In this document: positions 54,484-62,042 of the stretch, in pieces | Position numbering within the stretch: position 1 is the stretch's first letter | How the letters are laid out: each line of letters starts with the position of its first letter | NCBI RefSeq assembly: GCF_011305415.1 | Contig: NZ_JAANOQ010000001.1 | Span: 186,001 to 250,000 of the forward strand | Direction of reading: 5' to 3' | Length of the DNA stretch: 64,000 nt | DNA from: Flavobacterium bernardetii | Lineage (GTDB): Bacteria > Bacteroidota > Bacteroidia > Flavobacteriales > Flavobacteriaceae | Made by a program: the position numbers and the translations under genes | The notes under the pieces: generated by a model | What the model saw: the letters and a program-made list of their open reading frames with translations, nothing else | Databases searched by the model: none | What the model was told of the DNA's origin: nothing

Positions 54484-54640
54484 TCATTAAAAGGGAATCA
54501 GGTGAAATACCTGAGCTGTACCCGCAACTGTATGCTAATTAGGTTATTGTTACTACAAATCCACTGAGTTTGTTGAATTTTTTCAGCATCTTGGGAAGGA
54601 AAACAATAATACGCAAGCCAGGAGACCTGCCTCAATTCAT
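54484..54640 (+). ncRNA. Cobalamin riboswitch upstream of btuB
   Basis: The conserved blocks AAAGGGAATCAGGTGAAAT, CTGTACCCGCAACTGTA, TTGGGAAGG and the B12 box AAGCCAGGAGACCTGCC (54615-54631) are all present in order. Adenosylcobalamin binding would shut down expression of the receptor gene. The expression platform up to 54722 contains no clear T-run terminator, so control may be translational. Confidence 0.97.
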
Positions 54641-54722
54641 TGTATCAAGCTTTCGGGAGAAAAAGTTTGGGTATGGGTAATTCTATGCTTTTTTCCTATT
54701 TTTTAAAATTTAAAAATTAAAG

Positions 54723-56639
54723 ATGAAAACAAATTTCATTAAACTTGCCACGTTTTTAACGTTGGTAACTTCTTTTGCAATCGCACAAGAACAAGATTCT
54801 ACAAAAACTATTGAAGAAGTAGTAATTTCTGATACTAAGTTTGCTCAAAGCAAGGAAAAGTCTGGAAAAATCATTGATATTGTTTCTGCAAAAGACTTAG
54901 AAGCAAGAAAAGGACAATCTGCTGCACAAATTTTAAATCAAGTTGCAGGTATTGAAATTAACGGAAGTAATAGTTCTGCGGGAAAAAATTTAGAATATTA
55001 TATCAGAGGAGGAAGAAGTCGTCAAGTATTAATTCTTATCGATGGTATTCCAGTTAATGACGCTTCAAGTATTACCACTGTTTACGATTTGAGATTGTTA
55101 CCAGTTGAACAAATTGAACAAATTGAAATTTTAAAAGGATCTTCAAGTGTTTTATATGGTTCAGGTGCTGCAACTAGCGTAATTAATATTACAACTAAAA
55201 AAGCAAAAAAAGACGGAATTACAGGTAATGCTTATTTTAATATTGGAACACAAAACACTACTGAAAAAACTAATTTATACGGACAAGAACTTAATCAAGG
55301 TTTTGGTATAAATGGAAGCTCAGGAAAATTTAATTTTAATACATCGCTAAATAGTACTGAAGCTAATGGAATTAGTGAAGCACAAGGTGTGAATTTTGAG
55401 CGTGATAAGTTTTCAAGAATCAGCTTAAATCAAAAAATTGGATATAAATTTTCTAATAAATTTAATTTAGAAGCTTTTGCCAATTATGATAAATTTATTT
55501 CTAATTATGATTTAGCAGCCTTCAAAGATTCGGATTTAAATAAATATGCTTCAGAACAATTAAGATTTGGAATTAAGCCACAATATAAATACAAAAAAGG
55601 TGAAATTTATTTAAATGCTGCTTTTGCAAATTTAGAACGTAATTATGAGTCTTTTAATACTTGGACTTTAACTTTAGATGAATCGTATTACAAATCAAGA
55701 ACAGTTAACGCAGATTTAGTAAATAAATTAGATTTAGCAAAACAGGTTTATTTAATTACTGGTGTTCAATCTCAATTTATGGATTATTATCAATCTGGTG
55801 CATGGGGTGAAGTAAATAATAAGATAACAAAATTTAGTATTGTAGATCCTTATGTTACGGCTGTTTATAATAGTTCTTTCGGATTAAATGTAAATACTGG
55901 TGCGCGTTTAAATATGCATAGTCAATATGGTAATAATGTAGTTTATAACATAAATCCATCTTTCAATATTCAAAAAATTAATTTAAGAATTTTATCTTCT
56001 TATAGTACTGCATATATTACGCCTTCGTTATATCAATTATATTCTGCTTATGGTAATTTAGATTTAAAACCTGAAGAAGATAAAACAGCCGAATTTGGTT
56101 TTGAAAAAGCTTTTTTAAATAAAAAAATTATTCTTAATGCAGTTGGGTTTTATAGAGAAGAAAAAAATAAAATCGATTTTATCAATTTAAGTCTTCCACC
56201 TTGGGGACAATATAGAAATATTGTGGATAAAATTAATGCTAAAGGAGTAGAGGTTAATTTTACTTATTTACCTGTTGATAAAATTAAATTATCTACAAAT
56301 TACACATTTACTCAAGTTGAAAATAGTTTTACTTTTTTACAATTAATTCCTAAACATAAATTCAATGCAGGTGTTGATTATCAAATTACTAAAAGATTAA
56401 ATTGTTCTGCTCAATACCAATATACAGATCATAAAGCAGATTTGATTTATAATCCTTCAAGAACGGAAGTTGAGTTAAAATCATTCCAAACATTAAATTC
56501 GAATATATCATTTAAAGTAGATAAATATTTATCTTTATTTGCTGGAGTAACAAATTTATTTGATGTAGATTTTGTTGAAAAAGCTGGTTATTCTACAAGA
56601 GGAAGAAACTTTAAAGTAGGATTAAATTTCAATTTCTAA
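54723..56639 (+). CDS. btuB: BtuB-type TonB-dependent corrinoid receptor
   Basis: The 638-residue protein has a signal peptide (ending FAIAQ), a TonB-box-like TIEEVVISDTKFAQSKEKSG, a plug (AQILNQVAGIEINGSNSSAG, YYIRGGRSRQVLILIDGIPV, EILKGSSSVLYGSGAATSVI) and a 22-strand barrel ending FKVGLNFNF. It lacks the long carboxypeptidase domain. The cobalamin riboswitch in front supports a B12 or corrinoid substrate. It should work with BtuFCD encoded at 38.3-41.8 kb. Confidence 0.93.
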   Translation: MKTNFIKLATFLTLVTSFAIAQEQDSTKTIEEVVISDTKFAQSKEKSGKIIDIVSAKDLEARKGQSAAQILNQVAGIEINGSNSSAGKNLEYYIRGGRSRQVLILIDGIPVNDASSITTVYDLRLLPVEQIEQIEILKGSSSVLYGSGAATSVINITTKKAKKDGITGNAYFNIGTQNTTEKTNLYGQELNQGFGINGSSGKFNFNTSLNSTEANGISEAQGVNFERDKFSRISLNQKIGYKFSNKFNLEAFANYDKFISNYDLAAFKDSDLNKYASEQLRFGIKPQYKYKKGEIYLNAAFANLERNYESFNTWTLTLDESYYKSRTVNADLVNKLDLAKQVYLITGVQSQFMDYYQSGAWGEVNNKITKFSIVDPYVTAVYNSSFGLNVNTGARLNMHSQYGNNVVYNINPSFNIQKINLRILSSYSTAYITPSLYQLYSAYGNLDLKPEEDKTAEFGFEKAFLNKKIILNAVGFYREEKNKIDFINLSLPPWGQYRNIVDKINAKGVEVNFTYLPVDKIKLSTNYTFTQVENSFTFLQLIPKHKFNAGVDYQITKRLNCSAQYQYTDHKADLIYNPSRTEVELKSFQTLNSNISFKVDKYLSLFAGVTNLFDVDFVEKAGYSTRGRNFKVGLNFNF

Positions 56640-56671
56640 TTTATTAATTGAAAATTAAAGTTATGTTGCTA

Positions 56672-56708
56672 AAAGGGTTTAGGGTGTTTTACTTTAAATC
56701 CTTTTTTT
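56672..56708 (+). terminator. Terminator of btuB
   Basis: AAAGGGTTTA and TAAATCCTTT pair with one G-U, with a 13-nt loop and seven Ts, about 33 bp after the btuB stop. Confidence 0.78.
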
Positions 56709-56785
56709 ATGTAACAAAATGTCTAAAGTATTGTCTTATATTTGGAATAGAATTTGATATACTATAAATATAAAATTATTTAAAA

Positions 56786-57304
56786 ATGAAAAAAATTATC
56801 GTTTACGTAGCATTGTTAGTTTCATCTTTGGCGTTTTCTCAAAATGCTTTTGATAAATTAGAAGATAAAGAAGGTGTAGAAAGCATTGTAGTTTCGAAAA
56901 AAATGTTCGAAATGATGAGCAAAGTGAAAGTTGATGCAAAAGACAAAGAAATGCAACAATATATGAACTTGCTTAAAAAATTAGACAATTTACAAGCGGT
57001 TTATACGTCGCAACCAAAATTGAGTGGTGATTTAAATGGAGCTGTAGCGACTTATTTAAAAGGAAATCCGTTAGAAGCTATTTCTACTACTACTCAAGAA
57101 GGAAATGTAATTAAAATTTATGGTAAAACGGATACGAATCAAGCAAATGTTAAAGAAGTTTTAGTTGTGGTAAATGGAAATTTCAACGGTGTGAAAACTT
57201 CTGTTTTATCTATTAAAGGTGATTTTCCATTAAGCGAGATTGCTTTAATCGTAAAGAAATTAAACATTCCTGGAGCAGATATTTTAAGTAAAATTTCAAA
57301 ATAA
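56786..57304 (+). CDS. DUF4252 exported protein
   Basis: The 172-residue protein has a signal peptide (ending AFSQ). Its DUF4252 body includes NAFDKLEDKEGVESIVVSKK, MFEMMSKVK, then LDNLQAVYTSQ and GNVIKIYGKTDTNQANVKEV. A TATATTTG element lies 42 bp upstream (56737-56744). DUF4252 proteins often occur as tandem pairs near ECF sigma systems; here no sigma gene is adjacent. Function is unknown. Confidence 0.88.
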   Translation: MKKIIVYVALLVSSLAFSQNAFDKLEDKEGVESIVVSKKMFEMMSKVKVDAKDKEMQQYMNLLKKLDNLQAVYTSQPKLSGDLNGAVATYLKGNPLEAISTTTQEGNVIKIYGKTDTNQANVKEVLVVVNGNFNGVKTSVLSIKGDFPLSEIALIVKKLNIPGADILSKISK

Positions 57305-57310
57305 AACATC

Positions 57311-57847
57311 ATGAAAAAATTAATTGGTATTGCTTTAGTTGTAGTAATGATGAGTTGTAAAGACGATGAACCTTCTTTGCAAAAATACTTTGTAAAAAGT
57401 GGCGAGAAAAAGGAGTTTATGTCTATGGATATTTCTTCATCGATTTTAAATGTGAACGAAAGTAAATTATCAGCTTCTGAGAAAAAAGCTTTGGCTTCTT
57501 TTGATAAAGTAAATGTATTAGCTTTCAAAAAAGACGATAAAAACAACGCGCAGTATTCAAAAGAAATCAAAGAAGTAAAAGAGATTTTAAAAGATACGAC
57601 TTTTCAACCTTTGATTAAATTAAATGGAGTAGGGCATAACGCTTCTATTATGTTAGTTGGCGATAATAAAGAAATTGACGAATTGGTTTTATTCGGAAAT
57701 CAGAAAGATTTAGGTTTTACTGTAATTCGTGTTTTAGGTGATAACATGAAGCCGGAAGATGCAATGCAGTTTTTCAGCATCTTACAAAAATCAAATATCG
57801 ATATGGAACAACTTAAACCTATTTTGAATTTCGTAAATAAGAAATAG
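57311..57847 (+). CDS. DUF4252 lipoprotein
   Basis: The 178-residue protein has a lipobox (VVVMMSCKD) and a DUF4252 body (KEFMSMDISSSILNVNESKL, FDKVNVLAFKK, NKEIDELVLFGNQKDLGFTV). It lies 6 bp after the other DUF4252 gene and forms a pair with it. A terminator follows at 57955-57990. Confidence 0.87.
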   Translation: MKKLIGIALVVVMMSCKDDEPSLQKYFVKSGEKKEFMSMDISSSILNVNESKLSASEKKALASFDKVNVLAFKKDDKNNAQYSKEIKEVKEILKDTTFQPLIKLNGVGHNASIMLVGDNKEIDELVLFGNQKDLGFTVIRVLGDNMKPEDAMQFFSILQKSNIDMEQLKPILNFVNKK

Positions 57848-57954
57848 CAATAAAAAAGTTTGCGTAAGCAAATACCAAAATAAAAGCTATTCATATATGA
57901 CCTATAAAAAATAAAATTTACATATATAAAATAAGTAAGTTTTTATAAAAATGC

Positions 57955-57990
57955 AAAATCCCGATTCTGTTGAAGTTTCGGGATTTTTTT
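57955..57990 (+). terminator. Terminator after the DUF4252 pair
   Basis: AAAATCCCGA and TCGGGATTTT with a 13-nt loop and a T-run. The same CCCGA/TCGGG stem occurs after rplS and at 61788. Confidence 0.85.
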
Positions 57991-58023
57991 ATGTTAAATA
58001 ACCTATTGTTTTAAATAGTTATT

Positions 58024-58104
58024 TTGCCGTCAGTTCGAGTGGTATTTTGGTGTCTCATTCCAAAATGAGATACCAAAAAAATGTATCAAGAACCTTTTCT
58101 GTTG
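58024..58104. repeat. Partial copy of the CGTCAGTTCGAGTG repeat
   Basis: CGTCAGTTCGAGTG is followed by an internal hairpin (TTTGGTGTCTCATT/AATGAGATACCAAA, one mismatch) and AATGTATCAAGAAC. The left half matches the full element at 58998-59115, but the right arm is missing. Confidence 0.65.
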
Positions 58105-58116
58105 AAAATAACTAGA

Positions 58117-58320
58117 TTACTCAGTATATTCCAAAATATCTCCAGGCTGACAATCTAATACTTTGCAAATCGCTTCCAACGTACTAAAACGAATGGCTTT
58201 TGCTTTTCCTGTTTTTAAGATGGACAAATTCGCTAATGTCAAATCGACTTTTTCTGAAAGTTCATTTAACGACATTTTTCGCTTTGCCATCATCACGTCT
58301 AAGTTTACAACTATAGCCAT
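58117..58320 (-). CDS. Small helix-turn-helix (Cro/C1-type) regulator
   Basis: The 67-residue protein is a single HTH: MAIVVNLDVMMAKRKMSLNE, LSEKVDLTLANLSILKTGKA, then KAIRFSTLEAICKVLDCQPG. This layout (short HTH with LDVMMAKRKMS) is typical of regulators linked to DUF2975 membrane proteins. It is 2 bp after the DUF2975 gene and probably co-transcribed and autoregulatory. Confidence 0.92.
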   Translation of the reverse strand: MAIVVNLDVMMAKRKMSLNELSEKVDLTLANLSILKTGKAKAIRFSTLEAICKVLDCQPGDILEYTE

Positions 58321-58322
58321 AA

Positions 58323-58877
58323 TTATACGGTTAAATCTAGTTCTTCTTGCAATTCAATGCCTCTTTTGAAAATAAAGGCAATCACAAATAAAATCACACC
58401 CATAAATAACCAAACATCTCCACCAGCAATTTTTAATAAATGAATAGTAGGCATTTTTATATTTTGATTCGCTAACCATTCTGTATAATTCAAACCATAA
58501 TTAGAGAAAAAACCTATCCCAAAAGAGATAAATGCTTCTAATAAAATAAATTTTCTCACGGAATGATTAAATGGTGAAGTTATGGAAAGTTCTTTGTTTT
58601 CAATAATTCTAATAATCAAGTAAAACATCAAGGCTTTTAGAATAGACACTATACTCATGATTGAAGTTACAACAATAAAATGACCTTTGTCAAATTGGTA
58701 CAAAGATGAAAAGTCGATTTGATTCCAGAAAAAACCTGCTCCAATTGGATTATAAAGTAAGGTATAAAAAAGATTGAATAGAATTCCACCGGCTTCAATA
58801 CAAAGTCCAATAAAGATAATCCAACAAAGAATTCTTAACACCATAAGCATTTGCTTCGAACTAATTTTAATTTCCAT
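58323..58877 (-). CDS. DUF2975 membrane protein
   Basis: The start is taken as the ATG at 58877 (MEIKISSKQMLMVLRILCWI), giving 184 residues; the longer frame adds ten residues without support. Four membrane helices are predicted, at about 10-35, 65-95, 115-135 and 150-175. DUF2975 proteins pair with small Cro-like regulators in many bacteria and may modulate them. The role is unknown. Confidence 0.85.
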   Translation of the reverse strand: MEIKISSKQMLMVLRILCWIIFIGLCIEAGGILFNLFYTLLYNPIGAGFFWNQIDFSSLYQFDKGHFIVVTSIMSIVSILKALMFYLIIRIIENKELSITSPFNHSVRKFILLEAFISFGIGFFSNYGLNYTEWLANQNIKMPTIHLLKIAGGDVWLFMGVILFVIAFIFKRGIELQEELDLTV

Positions 58878-58997
58878 AATTTTAAATATTAAAAGTTGAT
58901 GATGCAAATATCAATAAAAATTTATTGAAAAACAATAAAAATATATTTTTTCTCGATTGATTTGAAAATAATTTCAAACCCGTGATTTTATTTCCAA

Positions 58998-59115
58998 CGT
59001 CAGTTTGAGTGTTTTTTGTGTAGTGAAACGTAACAAAAAATGTATCGAGAACCTATAATTTTACTTGTTCTCGATACATTCCAATTCATGCTTCAAAGGA
59101 ACACTCGAACTGACG
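58998..59115. repeat. 118-bp nested inverted repeat (CGTCAGTTYGAGTGTT element)
   Basis: The outer arms CGTCAGTTTGAGTGTT (58998-59013) and AACACTCGAACTGACG (59100-59115) differ by one base. The inner arms AATGTATCGAGAAC (59039-59052) and GTTCTCGATACATT (59067-59080) are perfect. It lies between two minus-strand genes. A half copy occurs about 950 bp away at 58024. Confidence 0.85.
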
Positions 59116-59154
59116 AAAATTCCCATAAAATCTAATGATATAATTTTTTAAATA

Positions 59155-59517
59155 TTAATTCGAATAGTTTTTGAAAATATAAATCCAAATCATTCTTGAC
59201 AATCTTAGGTTGAAAGATGACAACAATAAAATCACAACAGCAATAATTGGTATCATTCTTAAATCGATTGTTTTTTCAAAAAATTGATGTGCGATGACGT
59301 ACGTAATTATAGCTTCTCCAACACCTAAACCATAACTAACAAACATTGAACCGAAGAAAAAGCCAGGTTCTTTTTCAAATTTCTTGTTGCAATGACTACA
59401 ATATTCGTTCATTTTTGGAAAACCAATACTGAAGAAAAAACTTTTATCTCTAAATACTTTTCCTTTATAACAATTTGGACAATCATTATTCAATATGTGT
59501 TTGATAATTTGTAACAT
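59155..59517 (-). CDS. DUF983 family protein
   Basis: About 120 residues from the ATG at 59517. Two CxxC pairs, CPNCYKGKVF and YCSHCNKKF, form a zinc-ribbon-like N-terminus. GFFFGSMFVSYGLGVGEAII and two membrane helices follow (about 57-77 and 83-103). The pattern matches DUF983. Function is unknown. Confidence 0.9.
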   Translation of the reverse strand: MLQIIKHILNNDCPNCYKGKVFRDKSFFFSIGFPKMNEYCSHCNKKFEKEPGFFFGSMFVSYGLGVGEAIITYVIAHQFFEKTIDLRMIPIIAVVILLLSSFNLRLSRMIWIYIFKNYSN

Positions 59518-59609
59518 AATCAATTATTTTTATGCAAAATTAAGACATTAACATGTTTTAAAATTGTCGTATATTCGCTAAAAATGGTATTATTAAGACA
59601 TTAGAGTAG

Positions 59610-60470
59610 ATGAAAAAATTGCCTGTTTATCAAATAAAAAAATTCAATTGTCATTCTGAAGAAAACGATTTGTATTTCAATGATTTCAAATCGCATTTAA
59701 TTGATCACGATTTTATTGAAAATTCGCACAGTCATAATTTCTATTTATTGATGCTTTTTACGAATGGTACCGGACTTCATACGGTCGATTTTAATACATA
59801 TGCTATTCAACCGAATTCTTTGTTTGTATTGAAACCTGGACAAATACATAGTTGGCAACTTTCCGAAGATATAGATGGTTATATTGCGTTTTATTCTCAA
59901 GAAGTGTACAATGTGTATTTTGGTTCGAAACAAATTGAAAATTATTCGTTTTATCGAGATTCGAAAAATTCGCCAGAAATGATTTTAAACGATTTTCAAA
60001 CCCAAGAAATTTCTACTTATTTTGATTTGATATTGGAAGAAAATCACAAAAATGAATTCAAAAAAACAGAGAAATTATTAAACCTTTTAGATATCATTCA
60101 TATTGAATTAGCTAGAATTTATGAATCCCAGCAAGATCATAATTTGCATTCGTATAACGTAAAAATTCAGGAATTGGAACAATTAGTGAACCAGTATTTT
60201 AAGACTGAAAAATTGCCTTCTTTTTATGCGGATAAAATGAATATGAGTTTGAAACATTTGAACCGAATTTGCAAAAATGTATTAGATTGTACGCTAACTG
60301 AATTTATTTATAACAAAATTATTTTAGAAAGTAAGCGTTTATTGTCCGCTAATACCATGACAATTGGCGAAGTGGCAAACGAATTAGGATTTGAAAATTA
60401 TTCTTATTTCACGAAAGTTTTTAAAAAATATACCAATTTGACTCCGAAAGATTTTAAGGGGTTGGTGTAG
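59610..60470 (+). CDS. AraC-family transcriptional regulator
   Basis: The 286-residue protein has an N-terminal cupin-like ligand domain (IENSHSHNFYLLMLFTNGTG, IQPNSLFVLKPGQIHSWQLS) and a C-terminal AraC DNA-binding domain. In that domain the second HTH is IGEVANELGFENYSYFTKVF, followed by KKYTNLTPKDFK. It is divergent from the DUF983 gene with an 86-bp gap, so it may regulate it. The ligand is unknown. Confidence 0.94.
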   Translation: MKKLPVYQIKKFNCHSEENDLYFNDFKSHLIDHDFIENSHSHNFYLLMLFTNGTGLHTVDFNTYAIQPNSLFVLKPGQIHSWQLSEDIDGYIAFYSQEVYNVYFGSKQIENYSFYRDSKNSPEMILNDFQTQEISTYFDLILEENHKNEFKKTEKLLNLLDIIHIELARIYESQQDHNLHSYNVKIQELEQLVNQYFKTEKLPSFYADKMNMSLKHLNRICKNVLDCTLTEFIYNKIILESKRLLSANTMTIGEVANELGFENYSYFTKVFKKYTNLTPKDFKGLV

Positions 60471-60496
60471 AAAAATCGCGTAATAGGAAAATATTT

Positions 60497-60904
60497 TTAT
60501 TTACCAATTATTCCAAATCTTTTGATTTTAAGTAATTCGGTAGTATTTTCGTCAGTTAATGAATTGGCTTCAAAAGTAAATTTTTTATCGTATAATTTTC
60601 CGTTTAGAAAATACGTTAACATGAAATGATTGTTCAATTGTAGCACGTTGTTTTCTAATAATTCAACTTTTATGGCAGATTCTGGTAAAACTTCTGCAAA
60701 AGCGTGACGGAAACTTCCGGTTTTTCTTTCTTCGTTATTAATAATTCCTTCTGCATTAGAAACCACCATGGCCATTTCTAATTTTTCTGAACTATTATTT
60801 AAGATGTAGGCATACCAAGAATTTTCTCCAAAATCTTCATTCCATTCTTTAATGGCTACAATATATACGTTTTCCACTTCTGGAATTATAATATCTTTCT
60901 TCAT
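60497..60904 (-). CDS. Hypothetical 135-residue protein
   Basis: The protein has no signal peptide and is beta-rich (VENVYIVAIKEWNEDFGENS, WYAYILNNSSEKLEMAMVVS, then HFMLTYFLNGKLYDKKFTFE). I know of no family. It is 4 bp after the GIN-domain gene and shares its transcript. Confidence 0.7.
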   Translation of the reverse strand: MKKDIIIPEVENVYIVAIKEWNEDFGENSWYAYILNNSSEKLEMAMVVSNAEGIINNEERKTGSFRHAFAEVLPESAIKVELLENNVLQLNNHFMLTYFLNGKLYDKKFTFEANSLTDENTTELLKIKRFGIIGK

Positions 60905-60908
60905 TATA

Positions 60909-61748
60909 TTACTTCTCTTTCTTAGCTAAAATAGCACTATTTGTAAAGACTTTTAAATCTACTTTAGGTTCGCCTAATAAATCGATTTCTGTTTTCCCTG
61001 ATGCTGAAATTTCAATTGATTTTTGAGCGTTTACAGAACATTTTGTGTAGCTTTCTGCGACTAATTCCATATCTTTTACAGTGAACTTTTTCGCAATTAA
61101 ACTTGAATTATTGTCTAATCTGATTTTAGCAATTTGCGCATCGCCTTCAATTTCAGCTTCCGCTTTTTGGTACAAATCGATTTTAGCTTCTGGCGAAGCA
61201 ATTAAGCCTTTTACTTTTGCATCTTTACTTAATTCAAGAAAAGTTTTATCCGATTTAACATTAATTTCTGCTTTCGATTTATCTGTCATTATTAATGTAA
61301 AATTCGTAGATCTTATGTTTAAAAAAGATTGTGATCTATCGAAATTTTTAATGGTAATGTTTTCTAAATTAATATCAGCAATAGCATTAATCTTACTATC
61401 GTGACGGGCTACAATTGTTTTTAAACTATCGGTATAATTTACTCTAATCGCTACCTTTTTTTCGCCAGTAGGTTGTTTTAAAGCTGTTAGTTTTAACGTA
61501 TTTCCCAAAACATTATAACTAATAATGTCGTGTAAATTATCGTCAGCTTCAATTTCAATTGATTGTTTTTCTGATTTTACAAAATACACATCTAAAAATT
61601 CTTCAATTTCAACATTTTCGAATGACTCAACTTCTTTTACTGAAATAGTAACAATTTTTGAACCTTTTATTTTTTCTAATTTAACTTGAGCTGAGGCAAT
61701 AGTGAAGCTAAACAATGCGATAACGATGATTGTGAATTTTTTTGTCAT
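60909..61748 (-). CDS. Exported GIN-domain (DUF2807) protein
   Basis: The start is the ATG at 61748, giving a signal peptide MTKKFTIIVIALFSFTIASA and 279 residues. The rest is a repetitive right-handed beta structure of the head-GIN type (VEIEEFLDVYFVKSEKQSIE, IEADDNLHDIISYNVLGNTL, SFLNIRSTNFTLIMTDKSKA). Such proteins occur with PspC and PadR genes in Bacteroidetes. It lies downstream of PspC after a terminator and a possible small peptide gene. Function unknown, probably envelope-associated. Confidence 0.86.
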   Translation of the reverse strand: MTKKFTIIVIALFSFTIASAQVKLEKIKGSKIVTISVKEVESFENVEIEEFLDVYFVKSEKQSIEIEADDNLHDIISYNVLGNTLKLTALKQPTGEKKVAIRVNYTDSLKTIVARHDSKINAIADINLENITIKNFDRSQSFLNIRSTNFTLIMTDKSKAEINVKSDKTFLELSKDAKVKGLIASPEAKIDLYQKAEAEIEGDAQIAKIRLDNNSSLIAKKFTVKDMELVAESYTKCSVNAQKSIEISASGKTEIDLLGEPKVDLKVFTNSAILAKKEK

Positions 61749-61787
61749 TTTTATGTTTTTTATTTTGATAGGCAAATATATTAAAAA

Positions 61788-61810
61788 AAATCCCGAAAAA
61801 ATCGGGATTT
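61788..61810 (-). terminator. Terminator-like hairpin upstream of the GIN gene
   Basis: AAATCCCGA/TCGGGATTT with a 5-nt loop and a T-run on the minus strand. It lies 62 bp downstream of the small ORF at 61872-61946 and so would end that transcript. Confidence 0.82.
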
Positions 61811-61871
61811 ATATGATATGCAAGTAGAATTTATAGGAAATCCTACAGAAAATATGTTTTGTTATTTATTA

Positions 61872-61946
61872 CTAAAATATGCTTTCTATAAATTGAATCA
61901 CTAGTTGTACAGCAACATCAATTACTTTTATTACAAATTGTATCAT
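61872..61946 (-). CDS. Possible 24-residue hydrophobic/amphipathic peptide
   Basis: An ATG at 61946 gives 24 codons and a TAG at 61874-61872. The peptide begins MIQFVIKVIDVAVQLVIQF and ends in a similar IESIF, with charged residues spaced along a helix. It lies between a terminator (62012-62039) and another hairpin terminator (61788-61810), so it has its own small transcription unit. Coding is suggested by position and composition only. Confidence 0.4.
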   Translation of the reverse strand: MIQFVIKVIDVAVQLVIQFIESIF

Positions 61947-62011
61947 AATTATTTAGTTTAGTGTTTTCGATTTTTAGTGTTGTAAAATTATTAAAATTTT
62001 CTCAACTCTCA

Positions 62012-62039
62012 TTTAACAAAAGTATAAAGTTTTGTTAAA
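62012..62039 (-). terminator. Terminator of pspC
   Basis: TTTAACAAAA (62012-62021) and TTTTGTTAAA (62030-62039) are perfect arms with an 8-nt loop, directly after the PspC stop at 62043. Confidence 0.7.
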
Positions 62040-62042
62040 AAA

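Noticed and set aside
57139-57570. A 143-codon minus-strand ORF across the DUF4252 pair
   Set aside because: Its sequence looks like a reverse-frame shadow of two well supported genes and has no start region or partner.
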